Shown here piece by piece: positions 11,680-24,022 of a stretch of 64,000 bases of DNA. Under the pieces are notes generated by a model. The model was not told the DNA's origin and did not search any database. It saw only the letters and a program-made list of their open reading frames with translations. Position numbers and translations under genes: made by a program. This DNA is from Arthrobotrys musiformis (lineage: Eukaryota > Ascomycota > Orbiliomycetes > Orbiliales > Orbiliaceae), in contig JAVHJL010000009.1 in NCBI GenBank assembly GCA_036971715.1, positions 310,001-374,000 of the forward strand, given 5' to 3'. The stretch's first letter is position 1, and each line of letters begins with the position of its first letter.

Positions 11680-13288
11680 ATGTCATCGAAGAAATCCCGC
11701 TGGGAAACCGAAACAGCCGAAGACGCCGCCGAGGCCGTCCGTCGAAAAGCAGAGAAAGAGGCTAAGAAAGCCCTCAAGCTCGAGAAGGAAAAGGCGCGGA
11801 AAGCCGCAGAGGAGGAAGCTGCAGCGGCACGTAGACGACACGATGATGGCCACGCACAGGGGTTGCTGGGGGTATCCGACGAACCACCTTCGAAGCGACG
11901 CAAGGTCTCCGCCGAACCCGAGGGTGTGAATACCCCCCAAAAGCCAGCGAGTAGAGAAAAAGATGCGGGTGAGGCGCGGTTGTTACGCTTCCCTGCGCCT
12001 GAAATCAAGCCGTGTAATTCGGTGGATGATTACGAGCCGTTGAACCGTATCGAGGAAGGGTCTTATGGCATCGTATCACGGGCACGGCATATTGCCACCG
12101 GTGAGGTGGTGGCGCTGAAGAAGTTGAAGCTGGAGGGGGAGACGGATGGATTCCCCATTACTAGTTTACGGGAGATACAGACGTTGATGGCTGCACGGCA
12201 TGCGAATGTTGTGAATCTACGGGAGGTCGTCGTCGGCGAGCAGTTGAACCAGTGCGTATCATTCCATTACTCTATTTCTATTCTATTCTATCTTCGTAAA
12301 CACGAATAGGGGGGTATGGGAAGTACGGTCACTAATACTAGTCAGAGTATACATAGTCATGGACTTCATCGAACACGACCTCAAAACCCTCCTCGACGAC
12401 ATGCCCGAACCCTTCCTGCAATCCGAAATCAAAACTCTCATGCTCCAACTGCTCTCCGCCACGAACACGATGCACACGAACTGGATCATGCACCGCGATC
12501 TAAAAACCTCAAATCTACTCATGAACAACCGCGGCCAGATCAAAGTCGCAGACTTCGGTTTGGCACGATACTTCGGCGATCCGTGTTTACCGCTGACGCA
12601 GCTGGTGGTTACGCTGTGGTACCGCAGTCCTGAGTTATTGCTCGGCGCGACGAAGTACGGCACCGCGATCGATATGTGGAGCATCGGGTGCATATTCGCG
12701 GAATTGATCCTGAAGGAGCCGTTGTTCCAGGGGAAGAGCGAGATCGATCAGTTGTCCAAGATATTCGAGTTGATGGGGGTACCCACGGACGAGGAGTGGC
12801 CGGGATGGAGACGGCTGCCCAATTCCAAGAGCTTGAGGTTTCCCAGGACGAAGCAGACGTATGTTACCCCCCTCACAATCTACAATCTACAACCTACAAT
12901 CCACAATTCTACATAAAATACCATATTAACACTGATAAACAGAACCGGCCACCTCCTCCGCTCCAAATTCCCCCTCCTAACAACCAACGGCGTCACCCTC
13001 CTCTCCTCCCTCTTATCCCCGGACCCGTCAAAACGTATAACGGCAGAGGAAGCTCTGAAACACCCCTACTTCCGCGACGACCCCAAACCGAAATCCGAGG
13101 CCATGTTCCCCACTTTCCCCTCCAAAGCCGGGCAGGAGAAACGGAGACGGCTGAACAGTCCCTCGGCGCCCGTGAGGGGGGATGCGCCGCAGTTGTTCGG
13201 AGAAGTCGGCTTGGCGGGTCGGAGTGGATTGTTCGCCGGACTGGATGAGGAAGAAGTCGGCGGCGGGTTTTCGTTGAAGGTGCATTAG
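11680..13288 (+). CDS. CDK11/PITSLRE-type cyclin-dependent kinase
   Basis: Exons 11680-12251, 12346-12858 and 12943-13288 give about 476 residues. Residues 1-110 are a charged K/E/A/R-rich helix-prone extension with a basic nuclear-localisation-like patch (PPSKRRKV). The kinase domain follows: glycine loop IEEGSYGIVSRA, catalytic Lys in VALKKLKL, the C-helix signature PITSLREI that names the family, HRDLKTSNLL catalytic loop, DFGLAR, and a T-loop ending in TLWYRSPELLLG. The CDK11 group acts in the nucleus in transcription and splicing; this role is by family. The first donor is GTGCGT, a less common form, but phase and the restored LNQVYIVMDF block support it. Confidence 0.92.
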
Positions 13289-13962
13289 AAACCTTTTTTT
13301 TATATATACATATATATTATTGAAGGTAATTTGGTGGGCACTTGTACGTAGCCATGCACCACTTCTGCACTGTGCAAGATTTAATTTTTATATACCAGGG
13401 TCATCCTCCTTCACAATCGATCAAGTGGGGAAAGGGAATACATGTGGGACATCTTGTACACAAAAACTTTATGCAGGGCAGAGTAGATCGGAAGCAGGGT
13501 TCCCGGATATGTATCGATACGATAGATTACGTGATAAGCCACCTGCTTCACAGTGGAATCCGCCGTGTAGGAACGGATGGATCTCACGATCCGGCCTTTT
13601 AGATCGATCTAAACCAGATTTATAACTATAACATTCCATCTTCCTTCCAAATGTGGCGTACCGCCTCGCTATGCAAGATTTGATATAGAGATACTTTACT
13701 TCAGCTGTGAATATTTTAGCCCGCGCCTCTGCCGGCAGTTGCAGAGCCTTCCAATCCCCCCCTGGAATAAAAGCAAAAGATGATGATGGTATTATACGCC
13801 AATATAACTAGATTAAAAATCCCGAAATGAAGCATGTATGATCAAATCACGTCCCACAGAAAACCCACAAAATTCCAAAGTGTTACCCGGTAAAACACCT
13901 CTTCATCGGATTTTACACCCGCGAATGATGCATCTTATATGCAAGATATAAAACATATTTTT
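13289..13962. other. Convergent intergenic region
   Basis: No gene seen. AT-rich just after the kinase stop, then mixed sequence up to the 3' end of the minus-strand small membrane protein. Confidence 0.5.
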
Positions 13963-14809
13963 TTAATAAAATAAAAGAGGAGTGTACCCCCCCCCCCCCC
14001 GTTCACCGTCCGGGCAGCTGTTCATACCGAGCTTGAGGATTCTGCTGCACATTTTGTTTAAAAAAATTAGTTCATTCACCGGTAGGGGTAATAAGGGTGT
14101 AGTATCACATACAAACCACTTTGATATCCACGGCCTGATGGCGGCGTACAGGAGTAACATAGCCGTGGCTGTGATAAAGATCAGTACCACGGCTTGATCT
14201 TTGACGGAATCACGTTCTATTGATTTTTCGACCGTTAGCTCTTTTTTCCCTCCTAGCTCCACTTTTTGATACACTAATATAAAATAAAAAAAAGGAGATA
14301 AGGATAAGAATGAAATGAAATGTGATAGTAAAAAAAGGGATTTTGGCAGCCGTTTTTTCCCACATGTGGACGGTTATATGTCTGCTTCCAGCACTAAAAA
14401 CCTCCCAAAGATATCATGTAATAACGGCACACCATCACCTGGCATAAGATGAAAAAACATAATTTCATGTAGGGGAAGATCAACGAAAAAATAAAATAAT
14501 AAATAATAAAAATTAATAAAAATTAAAAAAAAAAAAGAAGGACTAAAATAACAGCTTACGGAAACAGCTGGTGGATATCTCATCCTCCTTTTTGCCATCG
14601 CAAATATTAATGTTGGAACTTCGGCAAAAGCTCCTGTTGCAGTCGAGGCAGGTTAGGGCTTTCGGGTCGTCATGGTCCAGCGGAATGATTATGGACGAGG
14701 AACCACAGGTGCATTTGCAATAAGAGAGCGGGTCGGCAGCGGCGGAGAGGATGAGGAAGAAACTGAAGCCCAGGAAGAGGTGGACGAGGAGGGTGGGTAT
14801 TCTTGCCAT
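13963..14809 (-). CDS. Small signal-peptide/TM protein with CKCTC motif
   Basis: Exons 14809-14560 and 14216-13963 (minus strand), with a 343-base intron that is long for this window; a small extra exon inside it cannot be excluded. About 167 residues as drawn. Residues 1-26 form a signal peptide. CKCTCGSSSIIIPL, then CLDCNRSFC and TSCFQRDS follow (cysteine-rich lumenal part), then one TM segment (QAVVLIFITATAMLLLYAAI). I recall this architecture as a conserved uncharacterised fungal family. The C-terminus past RPWISKW is doubtful: it runs through a C14/G14 homopolymer (13987-14000), and a further intron (acceptor TGTGCAG) is possible. Role unknown, probably ER/plasma membrane. Confidence 0.6.
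13987..14000. repeat. C14 homopolymer
   Basis: Fourteen consecutive C on the plus strand (G14 in the sense of the minus-strand gene, coding Gly). Length errors here would change the predicted C-terminus of that protein. Confidence 0.8.
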
Positions 14810-16961
14810 ATTGCTTTTTTAGATGTATGTGATGTTTTTGTAGTAAGTAGAAATGCAGAGTGAAGTAAGGGGTGGCTTGTGGGTGAAGGTCTAGATCTCT
14901 TAGAAATCTTGGTAAATGGCTAAGGATATATGCGGGCTACCAGGGTGGAGGTTGTGGTTGTGGAGGTTATAGTGGGTGGGGGGAAGCTATAGCTCAGAAG
15001 AAGAAGAGGAAGCTGTTGATGTGATGGAGCTGGTTTGGTGGAGGAGTATGTAATGGCGATGATGAAATAGGCGACAGAGGACAAAAAGTAAGCTTAAAAG
15101 CCGCCAGATCGCGGACTTGGCCAAGGAAGGCGGAAACAGGGCCAGGTACTCTGTAACCGTGTTGACTGGCTCGGTCGGTTGCTAGCTAGCACAGGTTGGG
15201 TTGGTGACTGGGTCGATGCCCCAAGCAATGGAGGTATGCACATGTAGCTTAGGTGGTACCTATTAGTTGAGAAGGCGGTGTGGAGGGAAAGCATGGCGAC
15301 GGGGTGTGTTCCGCTCGCCTGTTTTGGGCGGGCCATTTTCCTGCCACGGAAATCGGTGTGAGTGGAGTCGCAGCCAGGCATTTTGCGTTGCAGGCTGGTC
15401 TGGATCGACAACGACACACAACACATTGTGTCTAGTGCCATACAGCGACTGGGAGATCGGCACGGACCCTTCCCCTTCCTGTCGACTCTATCTAGATCGA
15501 TTGCATTGCAACGGGTCCTTCTGCCCTGTAACTTAGCTACCATCTTACAGTACCACAATACACAGCTACTAACCAGAACCTCCTCCTTTTCAGCACCCAT
15601 CAACAAGTACATATACCTTGTACGTATACTCAATACCTAGCCCTTTGAGTTTAGCTTCATGATATAAAGGCTAATAGTATTAGTACGAAGTACGTAAGTA
15701 TGCATCACACTCTCGCCAATGTTATCCTACGCTAGCTAACTAGATCTTGGGTCTGTGGATGTACGCAAGTTCACATCCGTCGAAACAAGGTTACCGCTAA
15801 CTCAGAGCAATCGCAATTATGGCGATCCTCCTCTTCGCAGAGCTTTGAAGCTCATCGGAGAGCAGTTTTGTTCCGACAAAGCGCGTATCCGTGGGCTGGA
15901 TATCATACCGTTAACACTCAGACAGCGGGTGGCCCCTTGTGGTGTTAGCTTCCCCCTCTATCGGCTATTTTTCTCCATGTACCGAGTACTCGAGCTATCT
16001 ACCATCGATGCCGTATGTACGTATGTATGCTACTTTTTATTATAACTTATGTACAATTTAATCAATTGGACTGGGTTGAATGTATCCGATAATTGTTCTC
16101 CGTGGCCCGCTTCTGGATTTTTGTTTTTGTATTCGGATTCGAGACGTTGCATGGCCCTTGTGCATATAGCTGTGGGGCCCGAATATAGCAACATACATCT
16201 TATACACCGTGTGGCTGGTTTAACACCTCCCCTTGCTTCGATTGCGAGCCAAACTGCCCCCTTCCGGTTGGTAAAAAGATGATTAGATCGATCTATTGGA
16301 CATATCCGGGATCTAGTGCGGGCGAAGGAGGTTCGAACATCACCAATCGATCAAGGAAAAAAAAGAAAATTCCCTGCATCAGGTAATTTTTTTTATATAT
16401 TTTATTTTTATTTTATGATATGGCTGGCGGCGCCATAACTGCTCGGTACACAACGGCTCGCCTGAGGGTTAGTGGGTTCACATGTATCCCATTTGCATCC
16501 CGTAGGCTAGCATATTCCCGTCCTCGTGCACCCCGGTAGCACTCGCGCCTCCTATGCAGGGCCGTGATGGAATCGATTCTACTCTTTTCCCCTCCTCTTC
16601 CTTTTCGTCTCCTTGACGTCTGGAGCTGCTTGACGGGTATATAGTCCGGCGAAGATCCTGACTTTGATCATGCTCTCCTCTCATCGTTGCAGCAAGAGAT
16701 CATCATCTCCCTCCCTCTTCTTCGGATTTCCTTGTTATAACTGCTTTATATCGAGATCTTCTTTTATTATCATTACTAAATTGAAAGCGGGATAGTGGAC
16801 GCAGAGATCTACCTTTGCAGATACAAATATCTATCCTTCTTATCTTTTCACCCTGAATTGGGGGGTATTTATATCTCTGCATTCCCTTTCTATTTCAAAC
16901 TAGGCCTGTTGGAATTGAAGGCTCTTTATATTTTCGTTTTTATATATTTATGTCAGCCACA
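14810..16961. other. Long intergenic region before GPCR
   Basis: More than 2.1 kb with only scattered open frames that lack fungal-protein character or splice support. Around 15.60-16.03 kb there are short GTA/TAC-rich runs. The last 300 bases before the GPCR are CT-rich, then AT-rich, as in a promoter/leader. No gene supported. Confidence 0.5.
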
Positions 16962-18524
16962 ATGCAGCCATTCGGCGATACATGGAGCCAGCGCCACCTG
17001 GCGGGTGTGGTGCTCGCGGGATCGGTACTATCCATTGTGGGGTCTCTCTACATGATCTTTGGATTCATCGTACGTACCTACTCTTTACTACCGATACCCA
17101 TCTATCAATACAGTGTTTACTAATAAATATGCAGTTTCTGAGGGAATGCCGCTCTTTTAGGCATAAATTGATCCTCGGGCTGGCGGTTAGCGATCTTTTA
17201 CTCGCTCTTAACTTTTTCATACCCAGTTTATCGATGATGACGGGGATGGAGGTGTCGTCGCCGTCGAATGGGAGGTTTTGCTCTGCGAATGGGTTTCTGA
17301 TGCAGTTGTTTTTTGCGCAGAGTATGTCTATTTTCTCTACTTATATTGGGATATTAGCTAATGGGGGGAATAGTTGATGTGTGGCAGATTAGTATTGCAC
17401 TGATCACGCTACTGATGCTCTCGGGACCGTCGATGGTGCTGAAGTGGATTAGAGAGAATGTATGGGCGGTTTGGACGCTGCCGTGGGTTATTTCACTTAT
17501 CACTGCGTTCTTTGGGTTTGGGTTTTGGGATTACGAGGATGTTGGGGGGTGTAAGTTCTCTATATCTATATATTCTATTGAAGGGATGCTAATTGGAGGG
17601 ATTGATAGTCTGCTGGCTGGGGTCGAGGAATATAAGGTTGTATTTCAATTATATCCCCCGCTGGGTGGTAATATTTGTCTGCTTGGTGATTTATATCGCG
17701 GTGTACCGATTGATCCTCCACGCCCGCCGACGGGCAAAGATCCAAAAGACCTACCGCGGCCGCGCAGCCGATAGGGCAGCACCCCAGCCACAACCTGTTC
17801 CGGAAACCACGAACGAGTCGGAGAAAATTAATCCCGATGAGATTTCTAGCGGGAATAGTTCGTCGAGCCTGGATACCTCCCGCGCGGGATCATCGACCGG
17901 ATTCGCACCCACGGTGCACGATCCTGCTGTGGCGGGACAGATACAGAGTGCGGCCGAGAGGGAGCAGGAGGAGGCCGAGCAGCAGAAGCAAGTGCGGAAG
18001 ATTGCGATTCAGATGATTTCCTACCCGTTGGCTTATGCGGTGCTGTGGACTGTACCTACTGTTGTTATGATTGTGCAGGTTGTTAGAGGTGGGGAGGGGG
18101 TTAGTATTCATGTGGAGGGGCTGGCTAAGGTATTTTTTTTTTTTCTTTCCTTCCAAAAACAATCTAACCTGGGAAGAATCTGTGGATTCTATTCGGCACG
18201 GTTGGCTCCGAGGATATATTGTGGCTAATATGGGTGGTCGGTTCTAGATGCTCTTGGTGTTCAATGGGTTCGTTGATGCGCACGTCTACGGTAAGTTCCA
18301 ACCAACTACTATGTATTCATCCCATCTCCTCGACAGGGATGCTAATGGGTGTTTTTCCAGGTTTTAATGAGCGGACGGCCATGGGTTGGAGGCAGAGGAT
18401 CCGGCCGGCGGGTCAGGAGGACGGGGATGAGGAGCGGGCGGTCGACGTTGTGCATGAGGTTGTTTCAAGACCGGAGGAGGCGCTGAAGAACCCGAACGTC
18501 TGGCAGCGCGATAATGCCGTTTGA
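16962..18524 (+). CDS. Git3-like G-protein-coupled receptor
   Basis: Six exons: 16962-17069, 17135-17321, 17374-17550, 17609-18129, 18248-18290 and 18361-18524, about 399 residues; every junction keeps frame. Seven hydrophobic segments can be followed: LAGVVLAGSVLSIVGSLYMI, LILGLAVSDLLLALNFFI, a segment around SANGFLMQLFF, ISIALITLLMLSG, VWTLPWVISLITAFFGFGFW, WVVIFVCLVIYIAVYRLIL and, after a long S/E/Q-rich third cytoplasmic loop, SYPLAYAVLWTVPTVVMIV. The order and the FRHKLILGLAVSDL block fit the fungal Git3/cAMP-receptor-like class of nutrient receptors. The ligand is unknown. An in-frame ATG at 16950 would add four residues (MSAT); the one at 16962 has the better context. Confidence 0.85.
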
Positions 18525-19728
18525 TCTCTGTTTTTCCTCTGGGTTTGCTTTCTGTTGTAATTATTTTTCTTGTATGATAAAAGTCTTTGTTTCTGTTTTA
18601 ATATCATGATATCTTATGGAGATAATGAAGTGTGGCTGAAAGCTTCGCACGCGACAAGCAATTGACGGCTAATATAACGCCAACATATACCGACCAGCAT
18701 ATATCAGCCAACATGTGCCAGCCATGGTCCGGCATGTGCCGTATATTATACCATCAAGTACCTGTGATGGTTGACAGATGTTAGTTATGTTGGTAATTAA
18801 CAGACGGGATCGGGGCAAGGATCCAAAGATACCGCTGAACTTCGGATGATAACATAATCCACGGCTCGAACGAGACTCATTCCTGACTCGAGGTTAGATT
18901 ATATATCTACCAGATGTAGATGTAGACAGTCCTGGATAAGTGTGTCGGAGCGCGGTCCCTTCGGTTCCCTTCGCCCTGCATGAGTTCTCTGGTATAATAG
19001 CCATTGTTCTCCCAGTTGTTCTCTCTTTTGTACGAATTCGAGCTCGGTTCCTGCTGTGGGGATGTTTCAGATGCAGCGTGGGTCTACGTACTCTGCACCG
19101 TACTTTGATATACAACTGTTTGCGATGGCGCTGGAAGCGGTAGGAGGTCTGGTCTCTCTCTCTTGACGCTCTCGAGATAGTCGGCCGATGCATGCGTCCC
19201 CGATACAATGGTGATACCAACGAGGGTATTTGCATTCTGTGCCGTGGTATGCAATAGCCTCGAGAGAAATGCTTGTTCCCATTTGGCGCAGCACCGCCCT
19301 TTGACGGGTTTGCTCTGGCTTTAAGGTTCCGGCCCCTGCATACCTTAATATCCTTAGTCTTACTTAATACTTTCACTCCCTCGGCCTCCGCTCCACTTCA
19401 CTTACTTCTCTATTGTATCTTCTGTCGACGCTGGTATTTTATTGTCTTTTATCGGGTGTACTTTGCGATGGTTGTTGATTGATTGAAGGATGCAGAAACG
19501 CCCTCGAATTAGGGAATCCCAGTCGACCATATAAGAAACCTTCTCATACCATCTTACTATCTTGCTACAACTACATAATCACCACTCGTCCGCTCACTTA
19601 TTAATTACTCCCGACTCCCTCGAGCTCAGGCAGATTACTGCCTCCGATCTTACCATATCCACGCAAATCTAACACACACGTTCACGAGAAGGGAGAAGAA
19701 AAAAGAAGGGAGAGAAAGGAGGAGAAAG
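18525..19728. other. Intergenic, no gene seen
   Basis: Spacer of 1.2 kb. A purine-rich stretch (GAAGGGAGAAGAAAAAAG) lies directly before the next ATG. No supported coding sequence or RNA gene. Confidence 0.5.
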
Positions 19729-20837
19729 ATGGAGTTATCGGCCAAATTCACCAAACGGGCACTGCTCCCGCTGGGCCTGCTGATCTTTGCCTGGTGCTTC
19801 GTGCTCTTCCCCAATGCCTCGAGGGAAGTCATCTCGCGGGTTCCGCGTGTCAAATTCGAGTTCCCGCAGCAGCCTCGGTCGCCGTTTAATGAGACTAAGG
19901 TTGCGTTGTTGATCGAGGGCAGGCCTTTGCCGCATCTTACGCCCCTGTTGCTGCACTACATGAGTGTCGTGCCGCCGGATTGTATGTTCTTCTTCCGTAT
20001 TAATATCTACTGTTGGAGAGGGTGACTAATTGGGTGGTCAGGGCGGTTCAAGTTCTTCGGGTCGGAGGAGGCGGTCCAGCGCCTCAACCGCTCCCACGTC
20101 GTCCGTGCCCACATCAACGATGGAAAACTCGATATCGGCGAACTGCCCGAGGGACTGTCGATGAAAGGCCAGGAAGCCACCTCCCGGACCTTCACGAACC
20201 TCACCTTCTACCGCGACGTCCTCTACCCGGCCGAATTCCTGCTCGTCTTCCAAACCGATGCCATGATCTGTGCCAATTCGAAGCAGAATCTCGACGACTG
20301 GCTGGAGTTCGACTGGGTCGGTGCTAGTTGGAATACCGGCGATAGGTTCGGAGGAAACGGCGGGTTGAGTATCAGGCGGGTATCGAGGATTTTGAAGGTT
20401 TTGGAGAATCAGATTAGGATTCACAATACGGAGCCCGAGGACGTGTGGTTGACGCAGCGGTTGGGATTGCTCCCCGGCGCGCATTTGGCGAATGGGACGG
20501 AGCAGCAGAAGTTCTCGGCTGAGATGTTGTTCAGCGAGCGGCCGATGGGGTGAGTTTCCCACTCTCTACTATTCATATTTATATACTGTGGGAATACGTG
20601 ATTGCTAATGTTTTATGGTATTGTAGCTTCCACACGGGCAACGGCGGGGAGTGGCTTCACGGCGGGGTCTGGGGCACGCCCGAGCTGCGAGAGAATATGT
20701 GGGAGTACTGTCCCGAAATCAAGATGATGCTCCCCATGGACGCAGAACGCTTCATCGACACGAGCAAGTGTCCTCAAAAGGGGAACTGGAAGAGGGACAC
20801 CAGCGAGAACCTGCCCGGGGTTTTCCTGTCGAGATGA
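19729..20837 (+). CDS. DUF5672 family glycosyltransferase-like protein
   Basis: Exons 19729-19981, 20042-20549 and 20627-20837, about 323 residues. It has an N-terminal signal-anchor (LLPLGLLIFAWCFVLFP) and so is probably a Golgi/ER type II membrane protein. The lumenal domain shows the family blocks: VALLIEGRPLPHLTPLLLHY, WRFKFFGSEE, NLTFYRDVLYPAEFLLVFQT followed by DAM (a DxD-like acidic site), FDWVGASW, GNGGLSIRR, PEDVWLTQRLG and a GEWLHGGVWG-containing end. DUF5672 proteins resemble glycosyltransferases, but the donor and acceptor are not known. Several N-x-S/T sites are present. Confidence 0.85.
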
Positions 20838-21371
20838 TACCTATATATATAGGTCACGACGGTTACGATGGGGCTCTTTCATTTCCCTCCTTCGAGTTTA
20901 TTGGTAGTTTGGGGATTCATTGGTTTTTATATTGTTTTCATGTCGGACTTGATTTTATTGTTAGTTATACAGGCGTTCTTGAGCGAGGAGAAGACATTTG
21001 CATGATGATATATTCTGTCTATCTGTACACTACATGTACATACCACAGCACCAATCGTAGACTTCTTTTTAGTTACCATTCCGGACCTCGTCGAGGATAT
21101 TGTCCGGGTTCGGTTTTGGGGGTGTGTTCGTGAACGGCCATGGTGAGCTAGCATGGGTAGCTGAACCCCTGCGTGGGGTTGGGAAGCTTGAGCTCATCGC
21201 GCGGCTACCCTCGGCATGCCTTCTTCTACAGCAGAACTGTTAAAAAGGCATTGCATCTACCCCGGATTATTTTCGATTTTTTTTATATCCCCATCGCCTC
21301 GATTACATATTATTAATATCAATTGATTACTTATTATCAACATCAATTGACTTTGAATAAGAAAGAAAAAA
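20838..21371. other. Intergenic, FAH promoter side
   Basis: Spacer of 534 bases. Imperfect repeats of TATTAT-ATCAATTGA near 21306-21350 lie just before the fumarylacetoacetase ATG. No gene. Confidence 0.5.
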
Positions 21372-22789
21372 ATGTCGTTCGTCGAAATCCCCGCAGACAG
21401 CGACTTCACCCTCGCCAACATCCCCTTCGGCATCTTCTCCACCGTCTCGAATCCCACCCCTCGAGCTTGCACGGCCATCGGAGACTATGTATTAGACCTA
21501 TCATCCCTCTCGTCCACCGTCTTCCCCAAGGTTTTGGAAAAACCGGATGAAATCTGCGAGGCACTGCGGAAAACGACGCTTAATGCTTTCGCCGCTCTGG
21601 GCAAGACGGCTAGGGTTGCGGTTAGAAATGCTGTACTTGAAGTTGTGAAGGTTGGATCTGAATGGCAGGGTCTGGTCGAGGGTGCTTTGGTGAAGAGGGG
21701 GGATGCGAGGATGCACCTTCCTATGGATATTGGGGATTATACCGACTTCTACGCGGGGAAGAATCACGCATTCAATGTAAATCACCCCTCTATCAATTTA
21801 CTATCTGCAATATACTAACTGTGGAGAAAATAGGTCGGCGTGCTGTTCCGCGGACCGGCGAATGCACTACAACCAAACTACACCCACCTCCCCGTCGGCT
21901 ACCACGGCCGCGCATCCACCGTCGTCGTCTCTGGCACCCCCCTCCGCCGTCCGCTGGGCCAAACCTGCCCGCCGACGAACTCCACCCCAAACTTCGATCA
22001 GTGTAACAGATTAGACATCGAACTCGAGATGGCATGTTACGTCTCCCGTCCGAACGAAATGGGCCATCCGATCGATATCAAAGATGCGGAGGATCATATC
22101 TTCGGATACAGCTTGATGAACGACTGGAGCGCACGGGATATCCAGGCGTGGGAGTACGTCCCCCTCGGACCGTTCAATGCCAAAAACTTCGGGACGACGG
22201 TTGGGGGGTGGATTGTGACGGATGAGGCTTTGGAGGGGTTCAGGACGGCTCAGATGGAGGGGGGTGGGGAGGTACTGCCTTATTTGAGGGATGAGAAGAG
22301 GGGGGGGAAGGGAGTGTTTGATGTTGAACTTGAGGTGCTTGTTAAGCGTGAGTTATTCCCTTCCTTTATAAAATATTATATATAAAGGTGGATACTGATT
22401 TTGATATGAAAACAGCGGCCGGACAGGAGGAGTTCACCAAAGTCTTCACATCGAACTCGAAGAATCTGCTCTTCTCGTTCTCGCAGATGATAGCGCATCA
22501 CACCATCACCGGCTGCGCGATGCGTACGGGCGATCTATTGGGATCGGGAACCATCTCCGGGGCGGATAAGACCTCGGTCGGAAGTTATCTGGAAGCCACG
22601 CAGGGTGGGAAGGAGGATATTGAGATCAATGGGGTGAAGAGGAAGTGGTTGGAGGATGGGGATGAGGTTGTGCTGAGGGGACATGCGGGGAGCGGGGCGG
22701 GGAGGGTTGGGTTTGGAGAGTGCTCTGGGCTGATTTTGCCAGCGGAGTGGGGGAGATGGAGTAAAATCGCCGGGGCGAAGAAGGAGTGA
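21372..22789 (+). CDS. fahA: Fumarylacetoacetase
   Basis: Last step of Phe/Tyr/homogentisate breakdown: hydrolyses fumarylacetoacetate to fumarate and acetoacetate (cytosol). Exons 21372-21776, 21834-22347 and 22416-22789, about 430 residues, normal for the family. Motifs visible: DYTDFYAGKNHA (metal-site Asp), LPVGYHGRASTVVVSGT, LDIELEMACYV (paired Glu ligands), GYSLMNDWSARDIQAWEYVP (Asp ligand), PLGPFNAKNFGTT, and a C-terminal MIAHHTITGCAMRTGDLLGSGTISG block. The gene is complete and is the left edge of the homogentisate cluster in this window. The symbol follows Aspergillus usage. Confidence 0.96.
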
Positions 22790-23678
22790 TTCTTTTCTAC
22801 CCGATGATGTTTTTTTTTTAAAAAGAAGATATGCATACATCGTATGTACATGTACGATAGTTAATAAGTAGAGTCAGAGCTGAGATATCTGAGACATGCG
22901 CTAGAACTAACGACACCAGCCAGCTAGCTGGCACCAACCAAAGCTCGAGCGCCTTGGGAAAGGCAAATGCCACCGCCCAAATTCAAGAGCAAGCAAGACA
23001 TGCAAACTGGCCCCCTTTTCTAAATTCTGACATGAGGTTGTAATAAAATAGCTTCTAGAAATTCTTGAGGCGGAACGAGGCCAATTGCGAACGTTGGAAA
23101 CGAAACGTTGGAGGTTGGCCGCAGATATATTGAATTGTAAGACGTCTGGAGACCTACAACAGCATTCATTCCAGCCACACTCTTCCCTTCTCTTCCCTTC
23201 CCTTCACACCACCCTGACTCGAAACCCGAAGCTAGTTGAGTATAGCCACCCGCCCCCGACCGATTCTTATGTATGTCTATGTGCATGTATGCGTGTATGT
23301 ATGTAATCAGGAACTTGCCTTTTAAAACATACGAAACATTCCAGCCGTTCTAGAGGCCTAGCCAGCTGCAAAGAGGGTGTGTGTGTCTACCGACCACCCT
23401 TTCCTCTTCGCCCCCCCTTCGGAATCCAGCTCGCTAGTTTGGAAGAAGGCTAAATAAACTTCTCTCCGACCACACCTTTGGGCGGGAGTTTTTTTTTTTG
23501 ACTTTTACTTTTAATAGTTCTCTTCTTCCTTTTTCTTTTTTTTCAGCTTTCCTTTTGAAAAGGAAAAAAATATAATAATTGGAAAACTTTATAGACAACC
23601 GAGCGGCAACTGTCAAACATCCCTTATCTCCTCCTCCAAATCCAAGAGAGCTCTGGAAAGCAAGAAACGGAAGAAAAC
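22790..23678. other. Intergenic, no gene seen
   Basis: Spacer of 0.9 kb with CT-rich and T-rich runs. No supported gene. Confidence 0.5.
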
Positions 23679-24022
23679 ATGGCGATATTGTCGGATACCG
23701 AACATCCAGCGCAGCAGCAGCAGCTGACGTTAACACTCGAGCAAGCGACCGCGCTGGAAGCGGCGATGGCGGAGGGTAGTTTGAGGGGTAAGAAGCGGGT
23801 CACGAGGGGGAGTGTCGTTGGTACGTTTTGCCGTTTCCTTCTCTCTCTCTCTTTTTCTATTACTTTGAAGGGGAACTGATGAATGGAGATGAATATACAG
23901 GCGAAGCGGGAGAATCGCTGTTCAAGCCCGGATACGAGATTTCGTCGGCGGCCGGGCAAGGGTTTATGAGTCCGAGGATTTCACCGGGGCAGAAGATGCA
24001 GGTGTTTGGCAATGGGATTTGA
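23679..24022 (+). CDS. Small orphan protein (87 residues)
   Basis: Exons 23679-23820 and 23901-24022 with a canonical GTACGT/ACAG intron, phase 1. Begins MAILSDTEHPAQQQQLTLTL, has a short helix-prone middle (QATALEAAMAEGSLRGKKR), and ends in a GPS-type tail (FMSPRISPGQKMQVFGNGI). No signal peptide, TM segment or known motif. The splice pattern and even composition favour a real gene, but no family is recognised. Confidence 0.5.

Noticed and set aside
11543..11686. Longer mL50 start at 11686
   Set aside because: It would overlap the divergent CDK11 start and place the mitochondrial presequence internally.
15094..15633. 179-codon minus-strand open frame
   Set aside because: No recognisable composition, motif or splice context; it overlaps plus-strand frames of similar length in a promoter-like region, so chance is more likely.
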